Shown here: positions 23,005 to 31,146 of the stretch, one piece after another
How positions within the stretch are numbered: position 1 is the stretch's first letter
Layout of the letters: every line of letters begins with the position of its first letter
Origin: Streptomyces glomeratus
GTDB lineage: Bacteria > Actinomycetota > Actinomycetes > Streptomycetales > Streptomycetaceae
Reading direction: 5' to 3'
Length of the DNA: 43,010 nucleotides
NCBI RefSeq assembly: GCF_021462825.1
Contig: NZ_JAKEEB010000044.1
Location: 1-43,010, forward strand
The notes under the pieces: generated by a model
What the model saw: the letters and a program-made list of their open reading frames with translations, nothing else
Told to the model about the DNA's origin: nothing
The model's database searches: none
Translations under genes and position numbers: made by a program

Positions 23005-24207
23005 GTGACCTCCGCCGACAGCCGCACCAGCAGTCCGCCGCCCCCGTTCGCCGCCCGGGTCGCCGCGACCGGCGGTTCCGCCGTGCGGGACATCCTCGCC
23101 GTCACCGCCCGGCCCGAAGTCGTCAACTTCGCGGGCGGACTTCCGGCCCCCGGGCTCTTCGACGCCGACGGTGTCGCCGCCGCGTTCCACGCCGTGCTGG
23201 CCGAGGTGCCACAGCGGGCGCTCCAGTACGCGACGACCGAGGGGGAGCCCGCGCTGCGGGCCGCGCTCGCCGACCGCACCACCGCACGCGGCCTGCCCAC
23301 CGGCCCCGACGACCTCCTCGTCACCACCGGCTCGCAGCAGGCGCTGTCGCTCCTCGCGACCGTCCTGCTGGAGCCCGGCGACACGGTTCTCGTGGAGGAC
23401 CCCTGCTATCTCGCGGCCCTCCAGGTGTTCGGCTTCGCGGGGGCGAGGATCCTCGCCGTGCCCGGCGACGCGGACGGCATCGACCCGGACGCGCTGGAGG
23501 AACTGGTGGCGCGGGAGCGTCCCAAGCTGCTCTACACGGTCCCCACCTTCCAGAACCCGACCGGCCGCACCCTCCCCGCGGGCCGCCGCGCCGCGATCGC
23601 GCGCGTCGCCGCCCGGCGCGGGCTGTGGATCGTCGAGGACGACCCCTACGGCGAACTCCGCTTCGAGGGCGGGCGGGCGCCGTGGATCGCCTCCTTCGAC
23701 GACGCCCACGACCGCACCGTGCTCCTCGGCTCCTTCTCCAAGGTGATGGCCCCCGGCCTCCGGCTCGGCTGGCTGCGGGCACCGGCCGCGCTACGGCGGG
23801 CCTGCACGGTCGCCAAGCAGGCCACCGACCTGCACACCCCGACCGTCAACCAGCTCGCCGCCGCCCGCTATCTGGCCGACCGGGACCTCGACGCGCACGT
23901 CTCGCGTGTCGCCGCGGCCTACCGCGAGCGCCGGGACGCCATGCTCGCCGGCCTCCCGGAGGCGCTCCCCGAGGGCTCGGTCTGGAACCGCCCCGAGGGC
24001 GGCATGTTCCTGTGGGCCAGGCTCCCCGAGGCGTACGACACGACGGCACTGCTGCCCCGGGTGGTGCGGCAGGACGTGGCGTACGTCCCCGGCGCGCCCT
24101 TCTACGCGGGCGCGCCCGAGACGTCGACGATGCGGCTGTGCTTCGTCACGCACACCCCCGAGGAGATCGAGGAGGGGCTGCGGAGGCTGGGCAAGGGGTT
24201 GCGGTAG
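23005..24207 (+). CDS. PLP-dependent aminotransferase (class I/II, 2-aminoadipate type)
   Basis: A 400-residue fold-type I aminotransferase like those fused to MocR regulators, but without a regulator domain. Seen are FAGGLPAPGLFD, LLVTTGSQQALSLL, VPTFQNPTGRTLP, VEDDPYGELRF and the PLP lysine in GSFSKVMAPGLRLGW. It likely uses a branched-chain, aromatic or aminoadipate substrate. The GTG at 23005 has AAGGAG 8 nt upstream, a decisive start. It is divergent from the phosphotransferase gene and ends 10 bp before a convergent gene. Confidence 0.9.
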   Translation: MTSADSRTSSPPPPFAARVAATGGSAVRDILAVTARPEVVNFAGGLPAPGLFDADGVAAAFHAVLAEVPQRALQYATTEGEPALRAALADRTTARGLPTGPDDLLVTTGSQQALSLLATVLLEPGDTVLVEDPCYLAALQVFGFAGARILAVPGDADGIDPDALEELVARERPKLLYTVPTFQNPTGRTLPAGRRAAIARVAARRGLWIVEDDPYGELRFEGGRAPWIASFDDAHDRTVLLGSFSKVMAPGLRLGWLRAPAALRRACTVAKQATDLHTPTVNQLAAARYLADRDLDAHVSRVAAAYRERRDAMLAGLPEALPEGSVWNRPEGGMFLWARLPEAYDTTALLPRVVRQDVAYVPGAPFYAGAPETSTMRLCFVTHTPEEIEEGLRRLGKGLR

Positions 24208-24217
24208 GGCTTGTGGG

Positions 24218-25036
24218 TCAGTCCCACCAGAAGGCCCAGATCCGTCGGCCCAGGATCTCGTGTTCGGCGTACTCCCGCAGCGTCCCGTGGTGCCCCTGGG
24301 TGATGTTGTCCGGGCAGAAGGCGAAGTGCTCGGCGGCCACCTGCTCCGCCTCGGCGGCGGTGGTCGGCGGTGCCGCCACCGACAGGACCAGCTGGTCGAA
24401 GGTGAGCGCGACGACCCGTATGCCGAAGCGGTCCTCCCAGGAGCGCAGCACGGAGCAGAGGCGGGCCGTGTCGTTCTCGTGGTTCAGCGGGCCGCTCCAG
24501 CCGATGGCCGCCGGGATGTCCGCGGAGCGGCGGGCCGGGACCAGGGCGAGGCGCGGCTCCTTGAGCCATGAGCCGCCGTTCAGCAGGGAGTCGGCGACCT
24601 CGGCGGCACGCGCGTCGGGGTCGGCCTCCAGCCGGGGAGCCGCGGCGAGGCCGGGCCACTCGCGGCCGAACGGGGCGCGGATCTCGCCGAGTTCCTCGTC
24701 CGCGTCCTCGTCTCCCCAGAACTCGGCCAGCACGTCCTCGGCGTCGTGGTCCCCGGGGTAGGACACCTCCCCCGGCATCAGCTCCCACTCTTCGGGGCCG
24801 CCCTGGCTGCCGCCGACGTCGACGAGCACCGGAAGAAGCCCGACCCGTGCGCCGGGCCCACCCAGCCGCGCCCAGTTGCCGGAGGACGCGGCGCGCCCGG
24901 CGTGCCACAGCAGCGGCTCGTGCCACGGGCCCTCGTCCGTCGCGTCGATCAGACTCCCCGGAGGGAGTTCAAGCCCGAGCGCGCGCCCGCTCGGATCGGC
25001 CGCCAACCGGGGCAGCGGATTGGGAAGTGTCGCCAT
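24218..25036 (-). CDS. DUF4253 domain protein
   Basis: A 272-residue acidic soluble protein. The C-terminal part (about residues 190-272: RFGIRVVALTFDQLVLSVAAPP...AAEHFAFCPDN...WAFWWD) matches DUF4253, a family of unknown function. Such proteins are often considered immunity- or toxin-associated, but nothing here proves that. The start is ATG at 25036 (MATLPNPLP). It lies 35 bp after the DUF397 gene on the same strand and may be co-transcribed with the XRE regulator. Confidence 0.75.
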   Translation of the reverse strand: MATLPNPLPRLAADPSGRALGLELPPGSLIDATDEGPWHEPLLWHAGRAASSGNWARLGGPGARVGLLPVLVDVGGSQGGPEEWELMPGEVSYPGDHDAEDVLAEFWGDEDADEELGEIRAPFGREWPGLAAAPRLEADPDARAAEVADSLLNGGSWLKEPRLALVPARRSADIPAAIGWSGPLNHENDTARLCSVLRSWEDRFGIRVVALTFDQLVLSVAAPPTTAAEAEQVAAEHFAFCPDNITQGHHGTLREYAEHEILGRRIWAFWWD

Positions 25037-25071
25037 GCCAGTGACTGTAGGGCCAGCCACTGACAACGCCC

Positions 25072-25251
25072 CTAGCGGGCCGCGTAGTCGGTGAACGCGG
25101 CCCAGGCCTCCGGCGAGGCGGTGAAGGTGGGGCCTTTGGGGTTCTTGGAGTCGCGGATGTGCACGGCTGTTGCGTCGCGGGCGACTTCCAGGCAGGCGCC
25201 GCCTTCGCTACTGCTGTAGGACGACTTGAACCACTGAAGCGCGGTGCTCAT
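25072..25251 (-). CDS. DUF397 protein (small WhiJ-system partner)
   Basis: A 59-residue protein with the DUF397 pattern: W-F-K-S-S-Y-S near the start, GGACLEVA, VHIRDSKNPKGP and a C-terminal WAAFTDYAAR. Many copies occur in Streptomyces, each next to an XRE regulator. Some paralogous pairs are linked to antibiotic and development control (AbaA/WhiJ/BldB families). Its ATG overlaps the stop codon of the XRE gene (ATGA), so the two should be translationally coupled. Confidence 0.9.
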   Translation of the reverse strand: MSTALQWFKSSYSSSEGGACLEVARDATAVHIRDSKNPKGPTFTASPEAWAAFTDYAAR

Positions 25252-26075
25252 TGCTCTCCTAGCAGTTGGTCCAGCAGGCTTCTGGAGTCCTCGATGGTGA
25301 GGGCCTGCGTCCGCAGCATCGCATATTTGCGCGCGAGGATGGACACTTCGTCCGGGTTGGAGACCCACTGGCTGCCGCGCTGTGACTCGGTGTAGGCGAG
25401 GTGCTGGTGATCGGGCGTCTCCACGAGGATGAACGGGCCCGCATCCCCGGCGTGCGCGGTACGGTTCAGTGGCAGGATCTGCAAGGTCAACCCAGGGAGT
25501 TCGGAGTACTCGCGCAGGAACCGTAACTGGTCGAAGTGCGTGTCTCGTCCTCCGGTAGGCATGCGCAGCGCGGGCTCCCAGACCACGAAACTGAGCGTCG
25601 GCGGGATCTTCCGGTGCAGGATCTCGCGGCGGCCGACGCGGGCCGTGATCTTCGTCTCCAACTCGTCCGCATCGTACGGCGGCACCCGCCCACTCAGCAG
25701 CGCGCGGGCGTAGGCCTCCGTCTGGAGCAGGCCCGGAACGACCAGCGCGTTGTACCACGACAGAGCGATCGCCTCCCGCTCATGCTGCACATACAGCTCC
25801 GCCCACATCGGAAACTGGTCGATCTCCGGCAGGTTCTCCACCCCCGCCGACAACAACCCCTTGGTCCCCAGGAGTTCGTCCAGCAGCTCGGCCAGGTCCG
25901 GCTTCAGGGGGCGCCTTCCCTGTTCGATCGACGCGATGGTCTCCTCGTCGAGCATCAGCCGTTCTCCGAGCGCCCGTTGGGTCAGGCCCGCCGCACGGCG
26001 TGCCGTGCCGAGCTGGACGCCCAGCATCTTCATGGCCGAGAGGTTCTTCTTCCGTGGAAACTTCCTGGAGTTCAT
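25248..26075 (-). CDS. XRE-family regulator with DUF5753 domain (WhiJ-like)
   Basis: A 275-residue regulator. The N-terminal helix-turn-helix (about residues 15-75) includes LGTARRAAGLTQRALGERLMLDE. The rest is DUF5753-type, with YNALVVPGLLQTEAYARALL and PFILVETPDHQHLAYTE. It probably binds DNA in concert with the DUF397 protein. The start is ATG at 26075 (MNSRKFPRKKN). The divergent HATPase gene begins 113 bp away, and a palindrome between them is a candidate operator. Confidence 0.9.
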   Translation of the reverse strand: MNSRKFPRKKNLSAMKMLGVQLGTARRAAGLTQRALGERLMLDEETIASIEQGRRPLKPDLAELLDELLGTKGLLSAGVENLPEIDQFPMWAELYVQHEREAIALSWYNALVVPGLLQTEAYARALLSGRVPPYDADELETKITARVGRREILHRKIPPTLSFVVWEPALRMPTGGRDTHFDQLRFLREYSELPGLTLQILPLNRTAHAGDAGPFILVETPDHQHLAYTESQRGSQWVSNPDEVSILARKYAMLRTQALTIEDSRSLLDQLLGEQ

Positions 26076-26119
26076 GCTGGACCAACTCCCCGCGGTGCCC
26101 GTACGCGACCCCGAACGAA

Positions 26120-26142
26120 CCCGTACAAAAAATCTGTACGGG
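26120..26142. promoter_or_regulatory. Palindrome between the XRE regulator and HATPase genes
   Basis: CCCGTACA (26120-26127) and TGTACGGG (26135-26142) flank the A-rich spacer AAAAATC. The site is in the middle of a 112-bp divergent gap and is the best candidate for the XRE regulator's operator. Confidence 0.6.
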
Positions 26143-26187
26143 CTCACTCGCTGATCCACGGTAGTCGCGCTCCGCAACTCTCGTCCC

Positions 26188-26610
26188 GTGAACGAGACGA
26201 TCCAACTCCCGCCCCTGCGCGAGAGGTTCTTCCGGCGCGAGCGCCGGTCCGTCCCCGCCGCCCGGAGGTTCGCTCACGAGACCCTGACGGGCTGGGGTCT
26301 CGCGGAGGCCGGGCGCAGCGGCGACGTGCTGCTGTGTGTGAGCGAGCTGGCGACCAACGCGCTGCTGCACGGGGTACCGCCCGGCCGGCACTTCCGCGTG
26401 TTCCTGCGGTACGACGGTGCCGTACTGCGCGTGGAGGTGCACGACAGCGGGCCCGGCGTCCCGCATATCGCCGAGGAGGCCGACGAGGGCGGGCGCGGGC
26501 TGCTGCTGGTCGCCGCGCTCGCCGACAAGTGGGGTGTCGGCGAGCGCGAACTCGGCAAGGTGGTGTGGTGCGAGTTCGCTCCCGCACCACCCGGCGACCT
26601 CACCAGGTGA
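26188..26610 (+). CDS. SpoIIAB/RsbW-like ATP-binding protein
   Basis: A 140-residue single-domain HATPase. The N box is SELATNALLHG, G1 is DSGPGVP, and G2 is EGGRGLLLVAALADKWG. It resembles the anti-sigma kinase-like proteins found beside XRE/DUF397 pairs. It may bind a sigma or anti-sigma factor, but no partner sigma gene is adjacent. The GTG at 26188 is chosen. Its 3' end overlaps the convergent DUF4232 remnant by 11 bp. Confidence 0.88.
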   Translation: MNETIQLPPLRERFFRRERRSVPAARRFAHETLTGWGLAEAGRSGDVLLCVSELATNALLHGVPPGRHFRVFLRYDGAVLRVEVHDSGPGVPHIAEEADEGGRGLLLVAALADKWGVGERELGKVVWCEFAPAPPGDLTR

Positions 26611-27070
26611 GGGCGTCGGCCGCGCTGGACTGCCAGTAGGTCGCGGTCAGTTTGCTGTCGTAGTACACGCCCTTGGCGGGCAGCCGCACACTGGCAGTGG
26701 GGCCCGCGTCGCTACGCGGAGTGCGCCCCTGGAAGATGACGGTCAACGAGTGGCCCTTGGTTCCGTTCTCCCCGCTGCTGTCGGCGGCCGAGAGGCGCAC
26801 ACCTGCATATCCGGACTCCCCGGGAGCGAGCGTGATCACGGCCTGCGGGCGGCTCTCCTCGAACGCCCCCGGCGCCCACTGCATCTCGTCGAACCGCAGG
26901 TAGGGGAAGTACGTCAAGTCGCACGGCCGGGAGCCGGTGTTCTTGACGGTGATCAGCATGTGGTTGAGGGGCCGGGACACCTCCTGGGCGGTGACCTGGG
27001 TGTTCCCGCCGTTGCAGAGGACGGGGGTCCTGTTGGTCGCCGTACCGGAGCCGCGACCACGGCAGGCCGT
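26600..27070 (-). pseudogene. DUF4232 lipoprotein gene lacking its signal peptide
   Basis: The minus-strand frame encodes an almost complete DUF4232 domain (CNGGNTQVTAQEVSRP, NHMLITVKNTG, LAPGESGYAGVRL) like the intact lipoprotein at 21113-21676. Reading back to 27070 the frame contains TACRGRGSG, matching the lipobox and mature start of the paralogue. Further upstream there is no hydrophobic segment and no plausible start. The first possible start inside the domain is GTG at 26980, which would give a 126-residue cytosolic fragment. The 5' end seems lost. Confidence 0.6.
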
Positions 27071-27153
27071 TCCGGACCAGCGGCAACACGGGCCGGCCGG
27101 GCTACGACTTCCCGCTCGGCGGCGCGCAGTGGTACGCCCGGTCGGGCGGCTGA
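27064..27153 (+). pseudogene. Possible 3' remnant of a lost plus-strand gene
   Basis: A plus-strand frame ending in TGA at 27151 encodes GRPGYDFPLGGAQWYARSGG, which reads like the real C-terminus of a protein. It has no start or upstream part; on its left it runs antisense through the broken lipoprotein gene. A terminator-like hairpin follows at 27161-27199. The family is not recognised. Confidence 0.35.
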
Positions 27154-27160
27154 CGGCACA

Positions 27161-27199
27161 GAACCCCGCCCACCGGGCGCCACCCGGTGTGCGGGGCTC
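27161..27199. terminator. Terminator of argS (possibly bidirectional)
   Basis: GAACCCCGCCCACCGGG (27161-27177) and CCCGGTGTGCGGGGCTC (27183-27199) pair at 15 of 17 positions, the rest allowing G-U pairs on one strand. On the minus strand it lies 31 bp after the argS stop. Confidence 0.8.
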
Positions 27200-27229
27200 T
27201 TCGTGCTCTCCGGGGCCCGTGGCGCGGCG

Positions 27230-28990
27230 TCAGAGACGCTCGGGCGTCCTGATGCCCATCAGGTCCATGCCCACGTGGAGCGTGCGGGCCGTGACGTCGC
27301 ACAGGAAGAGGCGGTTCTCGACCTGCTCGGGCGTCTCGGCCTTCAGGACCGGGCACTTGTCGTAGAACGAGGTGTACAGCGAGGCCAGCTGGTAGAGGTA
27401 CGCCGCCAGCTTGTGCGGGGCGTACTCCGCGGCAGCCTCCGCGACCGTCTCCGCGAACTGGTCCACATGCAGGCCCAGGGCCCGCTCCGCGTCCGTCAGG
27501 GCCAGCTCGGGATGCGCGGCCGGGCGCACCTCGCCGGCCTTGCGCAGGATCGACTGGATACGGGCGTACGCGTACTGGAGGTACACGGACGTGTCGCCGT
27601 TCAGCGACACCATCTGGTCCAGGTCGAACTTGTAGTCGCGGTTCGCCGACGTCGACAGGTCCGCGTACTTCACCGCGCCGATGCCCACCTGGGCGCCGCG
27701 CTCGGCGATCTCCTCCTCGGACAGGTCCTGCGCCTTCTCCCTTACGACGGCGGAGGCGCGCTCGATCGCCTCGTCCAGGAGGTCGACCAGCCGGACCGTC
27801 TCGCCCTCACGGGTCTTGAAGGGCTTCCCGTCCTTGCCGAGGACCGTGCCGAAGGCGAGCTGATACGCCGTCACGTCGCCGTTCAGCCAGCCGGCCCGCC
27901 GCGCGGTCTCGAAGACCATCTTGAAGTGCAGCGACTGGCGGGCGTCCACGACGTAGATGATCGAGTTCGCCTTGAGGCCGAAGACCCGGTCGCGGATCGC
28001 GGAGAGGTCCGTCGCCGCGTAGCCGTAGCCGCCGTCGGACTTCTGGACGATCAGCGGGACCGGGTTGCCGTCCGGGCCCTTGATGTCGTCGAAGAACACG
28101 CACAGCGCGCCCTCGGAGCGGACCGCCACGCCGGACTCCTCCAGCAGGCGGCACGTCTCCTCGAGCATGTCGTTGTAGCCGGACTCGCCGACGATGTCGG
28201 GGTCCCCGATCTCCATGTCGAGCTTCTCGAAGACGGAGAAGAAATAGATCTTCGACTCGTCGACGAACTTCTGCCACATCTGAAGCGTGCGCGGGTCGCC
28301 GGCCTGGAGGTCGACCACCCGGCGGCGGGCACGCGTCTTGAACTCCTCGTCGGAGTCGAAGAGCTTGCGCGCGGCCTTGTAGAGGCGGTCGAGGTTGGAC
28401 ATCGCCTCCTCGCCGGAGACCTCGGCGGCCTTGTGGTCCAGCTCGTGCGGGTGCTCGTCCAGGTACTGGATGAGCATCCCGAACTGGGTGCCCCAGTCGC
28501 CGATGTGGTGGCGGCGGATCACCGTCTCGCCGGTGAACTCCAGCAGCTTGACCACGGAGTCGCCGATCACCGCGGAGCGCAGATGGCCGACGTGCATCTC
28601 CTTCGCCACGTTCGGCTGGGCGTAGTCGATGACCGTGGTGCCCGGGGTCTCGGCGAACGGCACACCCAGGCGGCCCTCGGGGTCGGCGGCGCGGGCGGCG
28701 AGGTTCTCGGTGATCGCCTTGTCGGTGACCGTGATGTTGAGGAAGCCGGGCCCGGAGACCTCGATGTCCTCGATCACGTCACCGGTGACGACATGGGAGA
28801 CGACCCGGGTCGCCAGCTCCCGCGGGTTCGCCTTCGCCTTCTTCGCGAGCGCCAGGATCCCGTTGGCCTGGTAGTCCGCCCGGTCGCTTCGTCGCAGCAG
28901 CGGGTCCGCGCCGGCCTCCGGCAGGGTGGCCGAGAGGGCGTTCGCGAGGTGCTGGTGGACGGAGGCGGTGAGGGACGTGACCGAGGCCAT
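27230..28990 (-). CDS. argS: Arginyl-tRNA synthetase
   Basis: A 586-residue class I synthetase that charges tRNA(Arg). Seen are an N-terminal additional domain, the YAQPNVAKEMHVGHLRS segment with the HIGH-type motif (HVGH), the catalytic core with YVVDARQSLHF, and a C-terminal anticodon-binding DALR domain ending RTPERL. The ATG at 28990 (MASVTSLTASV) fits family N-termini. A GAGGAG lies rather far (14 nt) upstream. It is divergent from lysS, with a 240-bp gap. Confidence 0.96.
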   Translation of the reverse strand: MASVTSLTASVHQHLANALSATLPEAGADPLLRRSDRADYQANGILALAKKAKANPRELATRVVSHVVTGDVIEDIEVSGPGFLNITVTDKAITENLAARAADPEGRLGVPFAETPGTTVIDYAQPNVAKEMHVGHLRSAVIGDSVVKLLEFTGETVIRRHHIGDWGTQFGMLIQYLDEHPHELDHKAAEVSGEEAMSNLDRLYKAARKLFDSDEEFKTRARRRVVDLQAGDPRTLQMWQKFVDESKIYFFSVFEKLDMEIGDPDIVGESGYNDMLEETCRLLEESGVAVRSEGALCVFFDDIKGPDGNPVPLIVQKSDGGYGYAATDLSAIRDRVFGLKANSIIYVVDARQSLHFKMVFETARRAGWLNGDVTAYQLAFGTVLGKDGKPFKTREGETVRLVDLLDEAIERASAVVREKAQDLSEEEIAERGAQVGIGAVKYADLSTSANRDYKFDLDQMVSLNGDTSVYLQYAYARIQSILRKAGEVRPAAHPELALTDAERALGLHVDQFAETVAEAAAEYAPHKLAAYLYQLASLYTSFYDKCPVLKAETPEQVENRLFLCDVTARTLHVGMDLMGIRTPERL

Positions 28991-29230
28991 GGGGTGGGTG
29001 CCGTTCTCCTCGTGCGTACGGATAGACGTGGCCAGTATCCCATGGGGGGTAAAGCGGTTTTTCCGTATGCGGTCGCGCGCCTGCGGGCACGGGCCGTGCC
29101 GCGCGTACGGCGACGCGCAGGTAAGAGCTTGAAAAGCTGTTTTCGTGGATGCGGTCCCGGCAGGGACAATGGATCGGACAGCTGTGTGACCGTGCAGCTG
29201 GTGCTGAGAAACTCCGGAAAAAAAGAGGAC
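28991..29230. promoter_or_regulatory. Divergent argS-lysS control region
   Basis: The 240-bp gap must hold promoters for both synthetase genes. Two CAGCTG hexamers occur at about 29178 and 29194, and the last part before lysS is A-rich (GGAAAAAAAGAGG). No T-box-like leader or clear -35/-10 pair could be assigned. Confidence 0.4.
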
Positions 29231-30976
29231 GTGCCGATCGTGGCTCAGAGCACCGAGACCACCGACTGGGTCTCCCGTTTCGCGGATGAGGTCATCGAGG
29301 AGTCGGAGCGCCGGGCCCCGGGCAAACCGGTCGTCGTCGCGTCCGGGCTCTCCCCCTCCGGGCCCATCCACCTGGGCAACCTGCGGGAGGTCATGACGCC
29401 CCACCTCGTCGCCGACGAGATCCGGCGGCGCGGGTACACGGTGCGCCACGTGCTGTCCTGGGACGACTACGACCGGTACCGCAAGGTTCCCTTCGGCGTG
29501 CCGGGCGTCGACGAGTCCTGGGGCGAGCACATCGGCAAGCCGCTGACCTCCGTGCCCGCCCCGAAGGGCTCCCCGTACCCGAACTGGGCGGAGCACTTCA
29601 AGGCCGCGATGATCGAGTCGCTGGCGGAGCTGGGCGTCGAGTACGACGGCATCAGCCAGACGGAGCAGTACACCTCCGGTGTCTACCGCGAGCAGATCCT
29701 CTTCGCGATGAAGCACCGTGGAGAGATCGACGCCGTTCTCGCCCAGTACCGGACCAAGCCGAAGCCCGCCGCCAAGAAGCAGCAGAACAAGCCCGTCGAC
29801 GAGGCCGAGCTGGAGGCCGAGGAGGGCTCCGGCGCCGCCGCCGAGGACGACGGCAGCTCCGGCTCCGCCGGGTACTTCCCGTACAAGCCCTACTGCGGCC
29901 GGTGCGACAAGGACTTCACCACCGTCACCGCGTACGACGACGACACCACCGAGATGACGTACTCGTGCTCGGCCTGCGGATTCTCCGAGACGGTGCGGCT
30001 CACCGAGTTCAACCGCGGCAAGCTGGTCTGGAAGGTCGACTGGCCCATGCGCTGGGCCTACGAGGGCGTCGTCTTCGAGCCCTCCGGCGTCGACCACTCC
30101 TCCCCGGGCTCCAGCTTCCAGGTGGGCGGTCAGATCGTCGGCATCTTCGGCGGCAAGCAGCCCATCGGCCCGATGTACGCCTTCGTGGGCATCAGCGGCA
30201 TGGCGAAGATGTCCAGCAGCAAGGGCGGGGTCCCGACCCCGGCCGACGCCCTCCAGATCATGGAGCCCCAGCTGCTGCGCTGGCTCTACGCCCGCCGCAG
30301 GCCCAACCAGTCCTTCAAGATCGCCTTCGACCAGGAGATCCAGCGGCTCTACGACGAGTGGGACAAGCTGGCGGGCAAGGTCGCCGACGGTTCGGCCCTG
30401 CCGGCGGACGTGGCCGCGTACACCCGGGCCGTCGGCACCGCCGCCCGTGAGCTGCCGCGCACCCCGCGCCCGCTGCCCTACCGCACCCTCGCCTCCGTCG
30501 CCGACATCACCGCCGGCCACCAGGACCAGGCGCTGCGGATCCTGTCCGACCTCGACCCGGCCAACCCGCTCGGCTCCCTCGACGAGGTCCGGCCGCGGTA
30601 CGACAGGGCCGAGTCCTGGATCAACACCCAGGTCCCGGCGGAGCAGCGCACCATCGTCCGCGACGAACCGGACGTCGAACTGCTCAAGTCCCTCGACGAG
30701 CAGGCACAGCAGTCGCTGCGGCTGCTGCTCGACGGCCTCGAGGAGCACTGGTCGCTGGACGGGCTCACCCACCACGTGTACGGCGTGCCCAAGGTCCAGG
30801 CGGGGTTCCCCGCCGACGCGACCCCCAAGGAGCTGCCCCCGGAGATCAAGACCGCCCAGCGGTCGTTCTTCGCGCTGCTCTACCACCTGCTCGTCGGCCG
30901 TGACACCGGCCCGCGGCTGCCCACGCTGCTGCTCGCGGTGGGGCAGGACCGGGTCCGGAAGCTGCTCGGGGAGTGA
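29231..30976 (+). CDS. lysS: Class I lysyl-tRNA synthetase
   Basis: A 581-residue lysine-tRNA ligase of the archaeal-type class I fold, not the usual bacterial class II. The HIGH motif is in SGLSPSGPIHLGN and the KMSKS loop is MAKMSSSKGG. A Lys/Glu/Ala/Ser-rich insertion at about residues 173-215 precedes a zinc-ribbon-like CGRC...CSAC pair. The start is GTG 29231 or GTG 29240; AAGAGG lies upstream and fits the second by spacing, while homologues as I recall begin MPIVAQ, supporting the first. A perfect terminator follows. Confidence 0.94.
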   Translation: MPIVAQSTETTDWVSRFADEVIEESERRAPGKPVVVASGLSPSGPIHLGNLREVMTPHLVADEIRRRGYTVRHVLSWDDYDRYRKVPFGVPGVDESWGEHIGKPLTSVPAPKGSPYPNWAEHFKAAMIESLAELGVEYDGISQTEQYTSGVYREQILFAMKHRGEIDAVLAQYRTKPKPAAKKQQNKPVDEAELEAEEGSGAAAEDDGSSGSAGYFPYKPYCGRCDKDFTTVTAYDDDTTEMTYSCSACGFSETVRLTEFNRGKLVWKVDWPMRWAYEGVVFEPSGVDHSSPGSSFQVGGQIVGIFGGKQPIGPMYAFVGISGMAKMSSSKGGVPTPADALQIMEPQLLRWLYARRRPNQSFKIAFDQEIQRLYDEWDKLAGKVADGSALPADVAAYTRAVGTAARELPRTPRPLPYRTLASVADITAGHQDQALRILSDLDPANPLGSLDEVRPRYDRAESWINTQVPAEQRTIVRDEPDVELLKSLDEQAQQSLRLLLDGLEEHWSLDGLTHHVYGVPKVQAGFPADATPKELPPEIKTAQRSFFALLYHLLVGRDTGPRLPTLLLAVGQDRVRKLLGE

Positions 30977-30983
30977 AGCCCGC

Positions 30984-31021
30984 CAAGAGGCCCCCGTACG
31001 TACGCGTACGGGGGCCTCTTG
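30984..31021 (+). terminator. Terminator of lysS
   Basis: A perfect 17-bp stem (30984-31000 with 31005-31021) and a TACG loop, starting 8 bp after the stop codon. The stem contains GAGGCCCCCGTACG. Confidence 0.9.
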
Positions 31022-31146
31022 CCGGCCGCGGTCTGCCGGCCGCGGTCTCCTTCACGCGTTGCGCTCCGCGCGGTTCGCTTCACGGGGTTCGCTTCACGCG
31101 GTCAGCTTCACGCGGTCAGCTTCACGCGGTTCGCTTCACGCCGTCA
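31021..31146. repeat. 14-bp minisatellite, nine units
   Basis: Two identical units GCCGGCCGCGGTCT (31021-31034, 31035-31048) are followed by seven variants of GCTTCACGCGGTTC (31049-31146) in perfect 14-bp register. The last unit supplies the stop codon (TCA on the plus strand, 31144-31146) of the DUF2637 gene. The first base is shared with the lysS terminator. Confidence 0.9.

Noticed and set aside
26417..29230. A very long plus-strand open frame running into lysS
   Set aside because: It is antisense to argS over most of its length. The protein only becomes recognisable at the LysRS start near 29231.
28991..30886. Minus-strand open frame extending argS upstream across lysS
   Set aside because: The extra N-terminal sequence is antisense to lysS, and ArgRS homology begins at MASVTSLT (28990).
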